A stretch of 23,169 bases of DNA from CAYYNP01 sp964472545 (GCA_964472545.1 CAYYNP010000154.1:1-23169), one strand, 5' to 3'. Positions 1 through 8,211 are shown, counted from the stretch's first letter. The notes: generated by a model from the sequence alone, not told the origin. Numbers and translations: made by a program.

Positions 1-75
1 GCCCCGGGGGGGGGGCGCGCTTTTTTCTGGGGGGGTTTTTGTTTGCTTTCCGGGGGGGGGGCCCGCCCCCCACGG
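1..75. other. Homopolymer-rich contig end, probably low-quality sequence
   Basis: This stretch has runs of 7 to 10 G, runs of T and a C-run, with no reading frame and a composition unlike the rest of the window. It looks like an assembly or sequencing artefact at a contig edge rather than biology. From about base 76 the sequence looks normal. Confidence 0.6.
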
Positions 76-182
76 CTAGCAGCCGATCGTGCAATACGCG
101 GCCGAGAGAATCCCTAGTCTACTTGCGTCCCCCACTTTCCCGCAGCGTCACCGCACAACGCCGAGAAATGTCCTGATTTGCC

Positions 183-212
183 TTGACTGCTCAACTCTCG
201 CCAGAGTACCAT
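183..212 (+). promoter_or_regulatory. Candidate sigma70-like promoter for the glycosyltransferase gene
   Basis: TTGACT at 183-188 and TACCAT at 207-212 are separated by 18 bases, about 90 bases before the ATG at 304. The -35 box matches the consensus in 5 of 6 positions and the -10 box in 4 of 6. Nothing else was recognised in bases 76-303. This is a motif match only. Confidence 0.3.
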
Positions 213-303
213 ACCTCGTCTATCTTCTCGCCCGCGCCGGCTCGGCTGGCGATGGGGCGGGGATGCTCCGTCGGAGGACGGAAAACACGAAGGTTGTTCA
301 GGG

Positions 304-1623
304 ATGAACCGGGCCGCTTGGACGCTACTGGCGGGGCTGCTGGCCGTCGCATTTTTTCTGCGACTGGCCGCCGGTTTCTATTGGCAGTCGCGATTGCCGG
401 AAGACGAGCGTTTCGGCTTCGGCGATAGCGAAAGCTACTGGGCCTTGGGCCACAAGATCGCCGCAGGCCGGCCGTATCGATTCGACGCACACGAAGCCGA
501 CGTCTTCCGCACGCCCGGCTATCCGGCCGTATTGGCCACGCTGTTTTGCGTCGTCGGGCAGCAACCCCCGACAATGTGGGCGCGCGTGCAAAGCGCCGTG
601 CTCGGTACGCTCACCGTGGCGGCCGTATGGTGGCTGGCGTGCCAACTCTTCGACGCCCGGGCGGGAATCATCGCCGCGGCCATGGCGGCGTGTTATCCGG
701 GCACGGTTGCCATCGGGGCCCTGGTGTTGGCCGAGGCGCCCTTCTGCGTGCTGATGCTTGTACAGTTGTCCCTTTGGACTTCCGCCTGGAATGCCGGCAG
801 CCCCCGCCAAGCCAGCCTGTTTGCGATGGCGGCAGGTTTCGCGGCCGGGTTGGCAACGCTGATGCGGCCGAGTTGGCTGCTGTTCGTGCCGCTGGCCATC
901 GGTATTTCCATCCTAGCTCCGGGCAAGGGAGTCACCGGGGCAAAACGCAGCGGTGCCCCTAAAAGGCCTGCTCGATTGCGGCAGGCATGGATCACCGTGG
1001 CCATGCTCGCAGCCTTGGCTGTAACGATGGCGCCCTGGTGGATCCGTAATGCGCGGATCACCGGCCATTTTGTGCCCACCACACTGCAGGTCGGAGCCAG
1101 CCTGTACGACGGCTTGAGCCCCTCGGCGACCGGCGCCAGCGACATGGAATTTGTCGGGCCGCATACCGAGAGGTTGCACACAGCGGCGATTCCCGACGCC
1201 GAGGCCGGCGACACGTTCGAGTACCGCCTCGATCGCCACTTCCGCCGCGAGGCGTTGACTTGGGCCGCCGAACACCCTGCGCAAGCCGCCCGATTGGCGG
1301 TCGTCAAGCTGGTGCGGATGTGGAACGTATGGCCCAACGAAGCGGCCTTTTCGAGTTGGAAGATCCGACTGGCCGTGCTCTTGACGTACGTGCCGGTGTT
1401 GACGCTGGGGATCGTCGGGGCCGTCAAGACCAGCCGCCGCGGCTGGCCGTATCGGCTCTGTTGGCTTCCGGCCGTCTATTTCACGGCCCTGCACGTGGTC
1501 TTCGTCAGTTCGATTCGCTATCGCCAGCCGGCCATGCTGGGATTGATGGTGCTGGCTGCCGGAGTGGCGGCCCAGTGGGGGAGAAGGAAGGAGGAGGGAG
1601 GAAGGCGGAAGGATGAAGGATGA
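304..1623 (+). CDS. GT39/ArnT-like integral membrane glycosyltransferase
   Basis: The 439-residue protein is hydrophobic with about eight or nine predicted membrane segments, the first near residues 6-25. A short loop after it carries GDSESYW (40-46) and RTPGYP (69-74). PWWIRN lies at 244-249 and a late RYRQPAM motif near the end. This pattern fits the GT-C fold family (GT39, ArnT and related proteins), which transfer sugars from polyprenyl-phosphate donors at the outer face of the inner membrane; the acidic residues of the first loop (D41, E43) are the expected catalytic position. The acceptor cannot be told. The ATG at 304 has only a weak AGGG directly before it, but gives the expected N-terminal helix. 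The last ~14 residues (Arg, Lys, Glu, Gly) are encoded by a heptamer repeat and are probably not part of the fold. The AsmA-like gene follows after 51 bases, so co-transcription is likely. Confidence 0.75.
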   Translation: MNRAAWTLLAGLLAVAFFLRLAAGFYWQSRLPEDERFGFGDSESYWALGHKIAAGRPYRFDAHEADVFRTPGYPAVLATLFCVVGQQPPTMWARVQSAVLGTLTVAAVWWLACQLFDARAGIIAAAMAACYPGTVAIGALVLAEAPFCVLMLVQLSLWTSAWNAGSPRQASLFAMAAGFAAGLATLMRPSWLLFVPLAIGISILAPGKGVTGAKRSGAPKRPARLRQAWITVAMLAALAVTMAPWWIRNARITGHFVPTTLQVGASLYDGLSPSATGASDMEFVGPHTERLHTAAIPDAEAGDTFEYRLDRHFRREALTWAAEHPAQAARLAVVKLVRMWNVWPNEAAFSSWKIRLAVLLTYVPVLTLGIVGAVKTSRRGWPYRLCWLPAVYFTALHVVFVSSIRYRQPAMLGLMVLAAGVAAQWGRRKEEGGRRKDEG

Positions 1624-1629
1624 GGGGCG
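1581..1629 (+). repeat. Heptamer tandem array A (consensus AAGGNNG)
   Basis: Seven consecutive 7-base units run GAGAAGG, AAGGAGG, AGGGAGG, AAGGCGG, AAGGATG, AAGGATG and AGGGGCG. The array spans the 3' end and stop codon (1621-1623) of the glycosyltransferase gene. It has the same 7-base period as the arrays at 7285, 17954, 22776 and 23080 but a different consensus. Confidence 0.7.
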
Positions 1630-1674
1630 AGCGGGCGTATGTGACGATGTTTATGTTCGAGTGTTTGCGGAGGA

Positions 1675-4600
1675 TTGGTTTCCATTTTCGCGCGGTTGAT
1701 TAACTGCTGTTGGTTCTGCTTCAAGTGGGGCCTGTTGCTCGGGCTGGTGGCCTTGGCGGTCGCCGTGCCGTGCTTCTATCACCAGGTCGACGAGCGAATC
1801 CGTCGGCAGGTAGTCAGGCGGTTTGCCGAGCACTACGCCGACTTGCAGGTCACGGTGCGCGCCGCCGAACTGGTCGAAGGGGAAGGCATCAAGATTCGCG
1901 ATCTCTCGATCGCCGATCCCCGCGGCAGCGGCGCCGAGGTCGAGTTGGTCCACATCGGGGAACTCTTCCTCCATTGCCACACCGACTTGCAGGAGTTAGT
2001 CACCGACGAACCGGAAATCACCCGCATCACGATTCGCCGGCCGCGGCTGCAGACCGTCTGCCAGGCCGACGGGACGTGGACCATCGAGCGCCTGCTCCCA
2101 CTGCCGGAAGGCTGCGGCGGACGCCCCGTACCGATAGTGATCGAAAACGGCACGCTCGAACTGGTCGACGCGACGCGCAGTCCGCCCGGGCGATTCACGC
2201 TCCGCGACGTCCATCTCACGTTGACGCCGGAAGACGTGCCCGGCGCGTCGCCGCAGGACGCGCGGCCGCTGCGCGTGCAAGGCTCGTTCGAGGCCGACCA
2301 CGTACGGCGGGTCGAAATCGAAACCGCACTGATCGATTCAAAGCATCAGACGTGGTCCGTCGAAGGATCGGTCCAAGGGCTCGACGTCTCTCCCGAGTTG
2401 CGGCATTCGCTGCCACACCCCTGGTCCGAGAAGTTGGCCGTCTTGGGCGAGTTGCGGGCGGACGGCCAGTTGCGGTTTCGCGTGGATTACGACCCCGCGC
2501 TGGCATCGCCGTGCGAGTTCGACGTCTCCGGAAAACTCGAGCACGGACGCCTTGATGCGGCCTGCCTGCCTAGTCCGTTGACCGACGTGCAGGCCACGGT
2601 TCGCATGGATAACCAAGGCATCCACGTCGACGAGTTTCTCGCCCGCAGCGGCGAAGCCACGTTCTCGGCGTCGGTCCATCAATTTGGCTACGCGTCGGGC
2701 AGCCCCGTGGTCTTGGAGGCCAACGCCTGGCAACTCGACCTCGATCCCTGCCTGTTGAACGTCTTTCCCGAATCGCGGCTCGAAGAACTGCGGGCCGGCT
2801 GGGACAAATACGATCCTTCGGGCCGCGTCAATCTGCATCTGAAGCTGGCCTTCGACGGACGTACGTGGCGTCCCGAACTGCTGATGCGCTGCCTCGACGT
2901 CTCGTTCTGCTATCGGAAATTCCCCTACCGGCTGACGCACGCCGTCGGCGACTTGTATTTCAAGGACGACGTCTTCTGGACCGAAAGCCTGATCGCCCGC
3001 AACGGCAACCGGCCGGTGAATGTCCGCTGGGTTGTGCAGCGCCCCATGGCCAGTACGGCGACCTGGCTGGAGGTCTGGTCGCGGGAGGTGCCGTTCGACC
3101 AACGGCTGATGGACGCCCTGGACGAGGAGGCACGCGAGGTGGTTGCGTCGCTTGGCCTCCGCGGCTCGTTCGACGTCTATTACCGCACCAACCGCGACGC
3201 GCCCGAGCAACCGTGGCAAACGGAACTCGCCGTTGAGCTCAACGAGCAGAATCGCTGCTCGCTTCGCTACGAGGGCTTTCCCTGCCCGCTGGGCAACGTC
3301 CGCGGTTCGCTGCAAATGCTCAACGGCCACTGGACGATTCGCCACCTCGAGGCCAGCAACGATTCGGCCCATGTAGCCTGCGAGGGTTTCATCCGCTCAC
3401 CGGCCGAAGGCGGCGAGCTGTTTCTTCGGCTCACCGGGACCGACGTGCGATTGGACGAGGAGCTGCGCGGCGCGTTCGTGCCCAGCGCACAACGCGTTTG
3501 GGACGATCTGAAGCCGCAGGGCAAAGTCGACTTGAAAGAGGTCGTGGTGCGCCGCCTGCCGGGCCAAGACGAGCCTACGGTCACCGTGTGGGCCAAGCCG
3601 TCCGGCGACAGCGTGTCGATCGAACCGGCCAGTTTCCCCTTCCGCTTCGAGAAGCTCGATTGCGACTTGACCTATCGCGACGGGCTGGTGACGATCGAAC
3701 GGCTCAACGCTGAACACGGCCGCGTGAAGATGACCGCCACCCGCGGCGATTGCCGCTTCCTGCCCGACGGCCGCTGGAATCTGCAACTGACCGGTTTGTC
3801 GATCGATCGGCTCCGGCTCGACGACCGCGAATTGGTCCGGGCGCTGCCCGGCCATCTGAACAAGGCGATCGCGGCGTTGCAGCCGACCGGGCCGCTGCAC
3901 CTGCGTGGCTCGCTGGCGCTGCAAGGCGGGGCCGCCGAGGAGGATCCGGTCCGCTCGCAGTGGAGCCTGCAAATCGACATGCACCAAGGAGGCCTCGAAT
4001 GCGGCGCCAAGCTCGAGAACATCTGCGGCGGCCTGACGTTGGCGGGCGGATTCGACGGCGAGCACTTCCTCTCCCGCGGTGAGTTCGCCGTCGACTCGCT
4101 CACCTGGAACGACTTCCAATTCACCCAGCTAATGGGGCCGCTCTTGGTCGACGATCGGCAAGTGCTGCTGGGGTCGCACGTCGCCACGCGCGAAAACCAA
4201 ATCGCCGGAAGCGACGGCTCGCGGGCGCCGGTCCAACCGCGGGCGCTGACGGCGCGGCTCTTCGGGGGCTACGTCGGTGCCGACGCCTGGGTCTCGCTCG
4301 ATTCGGCGCCGCGCTACGGCATCCACGCCACGCTGGCCCGGGCCGACCTCAGCCGATTTGCCCAAGAGGTGCTCGCCGGGCGGCAGAACCTGCAGGGCAC
4401 GATCATGGCCACCGTCGACCTCGGTGGCACCGGCAGCAGCATCCACGCCATGGGCGGCCACGGCCACATCTATCTCCGCGACGCGGTGATCTACGAATTA
4501 CCGGTAATGTTCGCCTTGCTGAAGCGGCTCCGCGTGCAAGACCCCGACACCACGGCCTTCAACACCAGCGATATCGTCTTCGACATCCGCGGCCGGCACG

Positions 4601-4950
4601 TTACACTCAGCAAGATCGATTTCAACGGCGACGCCGTGAGCCTGCTCGGACGCGGGGAAATGGACTTCGACTCCAACATCGCCCTCACCTTCCAGCCCGT
4701 CTTAGGACGCAACCAGTGGCGTGTGCCCGGCTTCTCGGAGCTTTTCCGCGGGGCCAGCGGGCAAATCATGCGGATCAGCGTCGACGGCACCTTGCAGGAT
4801 CCGCAAACCAGAAAAGAGCTATTCCCCGCCGTGAACCAGGCCCAACGCCAACTCCAGGGAGAGCGGCCCGACGGCGAAGCGTCAACCGGCCTCTTGCCGC
4901 TGCCCGCCCGCCGATCCAACTCGACCGGCGGTGGCCTATTCCGCTGGTAA
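1675..4950 (+). CDS. Large AsmA-like envelope protein
   Basis: The 1091-residue protein has one N-terminal membrane helix (about residues 14-34) followed by a very long beta-rich region. The part from about 890 to 1055 matches the AsmA C-terminal type: a GGTGSS-containing stretch, a GHGHIYLRD motif, then alternating strands ending in an SVDGTLQDP-like sequence. Proteins of the AsmA/TamB/YhdP superfamily are anchored in the inner membrane and span the periplasm as a lipid-carrying groove, so a role in lipid transport or outer-membrane homeostasis is inferred. The only start that opens the whole frame is TTG at 1675, after an in-frame stop at 1642. GCGGAGGA abuts it, which is unusually close, so a slightly later start such as TTG 1696 is possible. 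It follows the glycosyltransferase by 51 bases. No partner protein is obvious nearby. Confidence 0.72.
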   Translation: MVSIFARLINCCWFCFKWGLLLGLVALAVAVPCFYHQVDERIRRQVVRRFAEHYADLQVTVRAAELVEGEGIKIRDLSIADPRGSGAEVELVHIGELFLHCHTDLQELVTDEPEITRITIRRPRLQTVCQADGTWTIERLLPLPEGCGGRPVPIVIENGTLELVDATRSPPGRFTLRDVHLTLTPEDVPGASPQDARPLRVQGSFEADHVRRVEIETALIDSKHQTWSVEGSVQGLDVSPELRHSLPHPWSEKLAVLGELRADGQLRFRVDYDPALASPCEFDVSGKLEHGRLDAACLPSPLTDVQATVRMDNQGIHVDEFLARSGEATFSASVHQFGYASGSPVVLEANAWQLDLDPCLLNVFPESRLEELRAGWDKYDPSGRVNLHLKLAFDGRTWRPELLMRCLDVSFCYRKFPYRLTHAVGDLYFKDDVFWTESLIARNGNRPVNVRWVVQRPMASTATWLEVWSREVPFDQRLMDALDEEAREVVASLGLRGSFDVYYRTNRDAPEQPWQTELAVELNEQNRCSLRYEGFPCPLGNVRGSLQMLNGHWTIRHLEASNDSAHVACEGFIRSPAEGGELFLRLTGTDVRLDEELRGAFVPSAQRVWDDLKPQGKVDLKEVVVRRLPGQDEPTVTVWAKPSGDSVSIEPASFPFRFEKLDCDLTYRDGLVTIERLNAEHGRVKMTATRGDCRFLPDGRWNLQLTGLSIDRLRLDDRELVRALPGHLNKAIAALQPTGPLHLRGSLALQGGAAEEDPVRSQWSLQIDMHQGGLECGAKLENICGGLTLAGGFDGEHFLSRGEFAVDSLTWNDFQFTQLMGPLLVDDRQVLLGSHVATRENQIAGSDGSRAPVQPRALTARLFGGYVGADAWVSLDSAPRYGIHATLARADLSRFAQEVLAGRQNLQGTIMATVDLGGTGSSIHAMGGHGHIYLRDAVIYELPVMFALLKRLRVQDPDTTAFNTSDIVFDIRGRHVTLSKIDFNGDAVSLLGRGEMDFDSNIALTFQPVLGRNQWRVPGFSELFRGASGQIMRISVDGTLQDPQTRKELFPAVNQAQRQLQGERPDGEASTGLLPLPARRSNSTGGGLFRW

Positions 4951-5183
4951 CCAAATGATGCAGACACGGCAACACGGAGACACGCGGCAAGATACGGCAA
5001 TACACCTCAACCACACCGAAAGACGCTAACGACGACCTATACTTACAAAGGGTATCGTGAGGCCGTCACCTCAGGTACCAACGATCGATGCACCGGAGAG
5101 TTTTGCGACGCGAGAGAGGATGATCCAAGGTGAACCGACCGCCGCCGATGCCCGGCCGGTCCTAGCCAAGGAGGAGTTGTCTC
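4951..5183. other. Intergenic region with imperfect 28-base-spaced repeat
   Basis: This 233-base gap holds a 13-base sequence at 4963-4975 (GACACGGCAACAC) repeated with two changes at 4991-5003 (GATACGGCAATAC), exactly 28 bases or four heptamers apart. A TATACT at 5038-5043 could be a -10 box, but no fitting -35 box was found. The ribosome binding site of the next gene lies at its right end. No terminator was recognised. Confidence 0.4.
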
Positions 5184-5516
5184 ATGAGCGTAGGCCCACT
5201 GGGGGGTATTGCAGGCAGCGTCGCCGGTTCACCGCTGGCGCAAACCAAGGGCTCGGAATCGGAGCGGGCCCAACAGGACTCCGTAGCACAACAGCGGAGC
5301 GTCGACAGCGATCGCAAGGCCGAAGCGGCTGCCGGAATCGGCGAAACCGACGGCGACGATCACGAAACGGCCGAACGCGACGCCGATGGCCGCCGTCTCT
5401 GGGAAGCGCAGGCTGACGAAGAATCAACCATTTCTGGTGGATCAACACAGCCCGAAGAACGCAGAAGCAAGGACGCCAGTGGGCAGAGTGGCAATATGCT
5501 AGACCTAAGCGGCTAG
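5184..5516 (+). CDS. Small acidic, probably disordered protein of unknown function
   Basis: The 110-residue protein has a very good ribosome binding site: AAGGAGGAG at 5168-5176, nine bases from GGAGG to the ATG. It has no signal peptide and no membrane helix. The first ~20 residues are Gly/Ala/Ser-rich (MSVGPLGGIAGS). The rest is rich in Glu, Asp, Ser, Gln and Arg and is probably unstructured. The most motif-like part is GIGETDGDDHETAERDADG (residues ~51-69), followed by RRLWE, and the protein ends in LDLSG. I have the impression of similar short proteins in other planctomycetes, but I cannot confirm this here and know no function. It lies alone between the AsmA-like gene and rpmE, more than 200 bases from each, so it is probably its own transcription unit. 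Confidence 0.7.
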   Translation: MSVGPLGGIAGSVAGSPLAQTKGSESERAQQDSVAQQRSVDSDRKAEAAAGIGETDGDDHETAERDADGRRLWEAQADEESTISGGSTQPEERRSKDASGQSGNMLDLSG

Positions 5517-5604
5517 AGCACGCCACCCATATTGACTGCGTTACTTGGTTGGGATCCGCCGCGCGTGGACCTACCAGCGCGGAATCTCGGCTCCCAACAG
5601 GGCC

Positions 5605-5633
5605 TTGCCGTACCGGCGTGCCGATGTTAGACT
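5605..5633 (+). promoter_or_regulatory. Candidate sigma70-like promoter for rpmE
   Basis: TTGCCG at 5605-5610 and TAGACT at 5628-5633 are separated by 17 bases and lie about 90 bases before the rpmE start. Each box matches the consensus in 4 of 6 positions. The rest of the gap 5517-5720 shows no gene and no clear terminator. Confidence 0.35.
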
Positions 5634-5720
5634 TATGTGTTTGCCCGGTATCGCAAGCACCGCCTTTACGAGACTCCGTCACCCTCTGCGGGGGTTGCCC
5701 ACGGGCGGAGGAACCCAATC

Positions 5721-5984
5721 ATGCAAGAGAAAATCCACCCTCGGTACATCACGACCCAAGTGACCTGCGGCTGTGGCAACAGCTTCACCACCCGCAGCAC
5801 GCAGCCGGAATTGAAGGTCGACATCTGCAACGTCTGCCATCCTTTCTATACCGGCAAGTTGAAGTACGTCGACACGGCCGGACGAATCGAGAAGTTCCAG
5901 AAGAAGTTCGCCGCGACCGGCTACGCCAGCCTCAATGCGGGCAAGAAGAAGGCCGCCCCGGCTGCCGAAACGGAAGAGCAGTAG
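5721..5984 (+). CDS. rpmE: Ribosomal protein L31, zinc-binding type
   Basis: The 87-residue protein begins MQEKIHPRY, as L31 proteins do. It carries the four zinc-ligand cysteines of the C+ form, Cys16 and Cys18 (TCGCGN) and Cys36 and Cys39 (CNVCHPFYTG), so it should bind Zn2+. L31 sits on the large subunit at the bridge to the small-subunit head. A Lys/Ala/Glu-rich tail of about 15 residues extends beyond the conserved core. GGAGGA at 5707-5712 precedes the ATG by eight bases. The next gene, prfA, starts 128 bases downstream; L31 and RF1 genes are neighbours in many bacteria. Confidence 0.96.
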   Translation: MQEKIHPRYITTQVTCGCGNSFTTRSTQPELKVDICNVCHPFYTGKLKYVDTAGRIEKFQKKFAATGYASLNAGKKKAAPAAETEEQ

Positions 5985-6074
5985 CTTCTTTCCATGCCGG
6001 CCCCGGGGCTCGCTGCCGTGGCAACTCGCAACACCGCCCGAGATCGCGGCCGGTGATGCGTCGCCGGACGCCGG

Positions 6075-6080
6075 TATACT
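6075..6080 (+). promoter_or_regulatory. Possible -10 box upstream of prfA
   Basis: TATACT lies 32 bases before the prfA ATG and matches the -10 consensus in 5 of 6 positions. No convincing -35 box lies 16-18 bases upstream, so prfA may instead be read mainly from the rpmE promoter. Confidence 0.25.
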
Positions 6081-6112
6081 GTTCGCAAGTTCCCTGCCGT
6101 TGTGGATCGATC

Positions 6113-7183
6113 ATGCGCAAGCTACTGGATGAAAAGCTCGCCCGCTTCGAGGAACTGGAGAAGATGCTCCTCGACCCGGAAGTGGCGGCCAACCCGGCAC
6201 GCATGTCGGCCGTTGCGCGCGAACATGGATCGCTGGCCAAGCTGGTCACCAAGTACCGCCGCTTGAAGGAACTCAACGCGCAGATCACCGACGCCATGGA
6301 GATGATCGACGGCTCCGACCCCGAGCTGCGCGAACTGGCCGAGGCCGAGTTGCCCGAGTTGAAGGAAGAGCGGGAGACCTACTGGAACGACTTGCTGGAC
6401 ATGACCGTCGGCGGCGACGACGCCAACCGCAACCGCTGCGTGTTGGAGATCCGCGCCGGCACCGGCGGCGACGAGGCGGCTCTGTTCGCCCGCGATCTCT
6501 ACGAAATGTACAAGCATTTCGCCGAAGACAACCGCTGGAAGGTCGAGATCCTCAACATGAACCCCACCGAACTTGGCGGGTTCAAGGAAATCGTGTTGGG
6601 ATTGCAAGGCGATGGCGTTTTCCGGCGCCTGCAGTACGAGAGCGGTGGACATCGCGTGCAGCGCGTGCCGGAAACCGAAGCCAAGGGCCGCATCCATACC
6701 TCCGCCGCCACCGTGGCCGTGATGGCCGAGCCGGAGGACGTGGAGATCGAAATCAAGCAGGCCGACTACCGAGAGGACGTCTACCACGCCAGCGGACCCG
6801 GCGGACAACACGTCAACAAGACCGCCTCGGCGATCCGCCTGACGCATCACGAAACCGGCATCGTGGTCGCCATCCAAGACGAAAAGAGCCAGCACAAGAA
6901 CCGTGCCAAGGCCCTACGGGTGTTGAAGACGCGCCTCTACGAGGCCAAGCGGGATGAGGAGGAGAAGAAGCGATCCGACGAGCGTAAGAGCAAGATCGGC
7001 TCCGGCGACCGCAGTCAGCGGATCCGCACCTACAACTTCCCCCAGAACCGCATCACCGATCATCGCGTGCACCAGAACTTCAATCTGGAGAACGTCATCG
7101 CCGGCAACCTCACCCCGGTCACCGAGGCCCTAATGGAGGCCGTCCGCCAGGAACAGCGCGGCTCGTTCGACGATCTCAACTAG
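6113..7183 (+). CDS. prfA: Peptide chain release factor 1
   Basis: The 356-residue protein has the normal RF1 length. RF1 recognises UAA and UAG in the ribosomal A site and triggers hydrolysis of the peptidyl-tRNA. The stop-codon-reading PxT motif appears as PET at 186-188, within RVPETEAKGRIHTS; E. coli has PAT. The catalytic GGQ is at 230-232 within SGPGGQHVNKTAS. The PxT motif and the overall match to RF1 argue against RF2, which has SPF at that place. The frame is open upstream of 6113, but only the ATG at 6113 gives the usual N-terminus (MRKLLDEKLARFEELE). prmC, whose product methylates Gln232 of the GGQ motif, follows 147 bases downstream, a very common arrangement. Those 147 bases hold a strong palindrome and a heptamer array. 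Confidence 0.97.
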   Translation: MRKLLDEKLARFEELEKMLLDPEVAANPARMSAVAREHGSLAKLVTKYRRLKELNAQITDAMEMIDGSDPELRELAEAELPELKEERETYWNDLLDMTVGGDDANRNRCVLEIRAGTGGDEAALFARDLYEMYKHFAEDNRWKVEILNMNPTELGGFKEIVLGLQGDGVFRRLQYESGGHRVQRVPETEAKGRIHTSAATVAVMAEPEDVEIEIKQADYREDVYHASGPGGQHVNKTASAIRLTHHETGIVVAIQDEKSQHKNRAKALRVLKTRLYEAKRDEEEKKRSDERKSKIGSGDRSQRIRTYNFPQNRITDHRVHQNFNLENVIAGNLTPVTEALMEAVRQEQRGSFDDLN

Positions 7184-7234
7184 CGAGGCCAGGGTTTTGC
7201 TCTCCTGCCAAGGAAGCGGAACTTCCCAATCCGA

Positions 7235-7260
7235 CGTTCCCAAGCTGGAGCTTGGGAACG
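7235..7260. repeat. Perfect palindrome with 12-base arms between prfA and prmC
   Basis: CGTTCCCAAGCT at 7235-7246 is followed by a two-base GG and then its exact reverse complement at 7249-7260. A smaller repeat, GGAAG/CTTCC, lies just before it (7212-7226). Very similar palindromes, with the CTTGGGAACG half, are in my recollection common between genes in cyanobacteria and planctomycetes and behave like REP-type elements. With no T-tract after it, it is a poor intrinsic terminator but would form a stable RNA hairpin within a prfA-prmC transcript. Confidence 0.85.
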
Positions 7261-7284
7261 AGATGAAGTGCAGCCGGACGTATT

Positions 7285-7330
7285 CACCACCCACCACTCC
7301 GCACTCTCCACCCACCACTCCCCACTCCTC
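7285..7330 (+). repeat. Heptamer tandem array B (consensus CMCCACT)
   Basis: Units are CACCACC, CACCACT, CCGCACT, CTCCACC, CACCACT, CCCCACT and a partial CCTC. The array ends at the base before the prmC ATG, so it occupies the place where a ribosome binding site should be; no Shine-Dalgarno sequence is present. CCCCACT is the reverse complement of AGTGGGG found in array D. Confidence 0.75.
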
Positions 7331-8209
7331 ATGCCTCCCTCGGAATCCTGGACCGTCGGCCGGTTGCTTGAGTGGACGGCCGACTACTTGAAGAATCGTG
7401 GGGCGGACAGCCCTCGGCTCGACGCGGAGGTCCTGTTGGCCGAGGCGCTCGACTGTCGGCGAATCGAACTCTACACGCGATACGAAGAAGAGCCGCCGGA
7501 GGAAGCCCGCACGGCGTTTCGTGATTTCGTCAAACGCCGCGCCGCGGGCACGCCGGTGGCCTACCTCGTCGGCCGCCGCGAGTTCTACTCGATGGACTTC
7601 CGCGTCGGCCCGGCCGTGTTGATCCCGCGGCCGGAAACCGAGTTGCTGGTGGTGGCCCTGTTGGATCTGGCGGGCACTCGGGCGGCGCAAGATCGATTGG
7701 AGGTCGCCGACGTCGGCACGGGCAGCGGGATCATCGCGGTCTGTGCGGCGAAAAACCTGGCAAACGCACGACTCACGGCCGTCGACGTCAGCGCCGACGC
7801 GTTGGAAGTCGCTCGGACCAACGCTGCGGGCCACGGTGTAACCGAACGGATCGAGTTCATCCAGAGCGACCTGTTTGCCGGCGTCGATCCGGCCCGGCGA
7901 TTCGATTACATCGTCAGCAACCCACCCTACGTGAGCACGGCCGAGATGGCGGCACTCGACCCGGGCGTGCGGGATTTCGAGCCACACCTGGCATTGGCGG
8001 CCGGCCAGCGCGGCACGGAAGTGATCGAACGGCTGATTGACGAATCGGCCAACCACTTGGACCCCGGCGGTTTTTTTTTTTTTTATTTGAGCACCGAGAT
8101 CTACACCGCCGCCGTCGCCCTGCTGGAGGCCGAGGCCCGCTTCAATCCCGGCCCGACGATCAAAGACCTTTCGCGGCTGCCTCGGGTGGTTCAGGCGACA
8201 CGGAATTGA
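7331..8209 (+). CDS. prmC: Peptide chain release factor N5-glutamine methyltransferase
   Basis: The 292-residue protein has the length and layout of PrmC/HemK: an N-terminal helical domain (about 1-90), IPRPETE at 98-104, the SAM-binding VADVGTGSGIIAV at 125-137 and the glutamine-methyltransferase motif NPPY at 197-200. It methylates the GGQ glutamine of release factors with SAM as donor. A GTG at 7268 would extend the protein through the heptamer array; the ATG at 7331 gives the proper N-terminus (MPPSESWTVGRLLEW) and was chosen, though it has no Shine-Dalgarno sequence. Odd point: residues 246-253 read GGFFFFYL from a run of 14 T (8071-8084), where family members usually have GGxLLxEI, so a conserved Glu is Tyr here. 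The frame stays open across the run. Its stop lies two bases from the stop of the convergent HEAT-repeat gene. Confidence 0.94.
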   Translation: MPPSESWTVGRLLEWTADYLKNRGADSPRLDAEVLLAEALDCRRIELYTRYEEEPPEEARTAFRDFVKRRAAGTPVAYLVGRREFYSMDFRVGPAVLIPRPETELLVVALLDLAGTRAAQDRLEVADVGTGSGIIAVCAAKNLANARLTAVDVSADALEVARTNAAGHGVTERIEFIQSDLFAGVDPARRFDYIVSNPPYVSTAEMAALDPGVRDFEPHLALAAGQRGTEVIERLIDESANHLDPGGFFFFYLSTEIYTAAVALLEAEARFNPGPTIKDLSRLPRVVQATRN

Positions 8210-8211
8210 AG

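Noticed and set aside
7268..7330. GTG start at 7268 for prmC
   Set aside because: The extra 21 residues translate the heptamer array; family alignment favours ATG 7331.
7285..7330. Possible CRISPR-like or minisatellite locus
   Set aside because: Units are only 7 bases and directly adjacent with no spacers, so these are simple tandem arrays.
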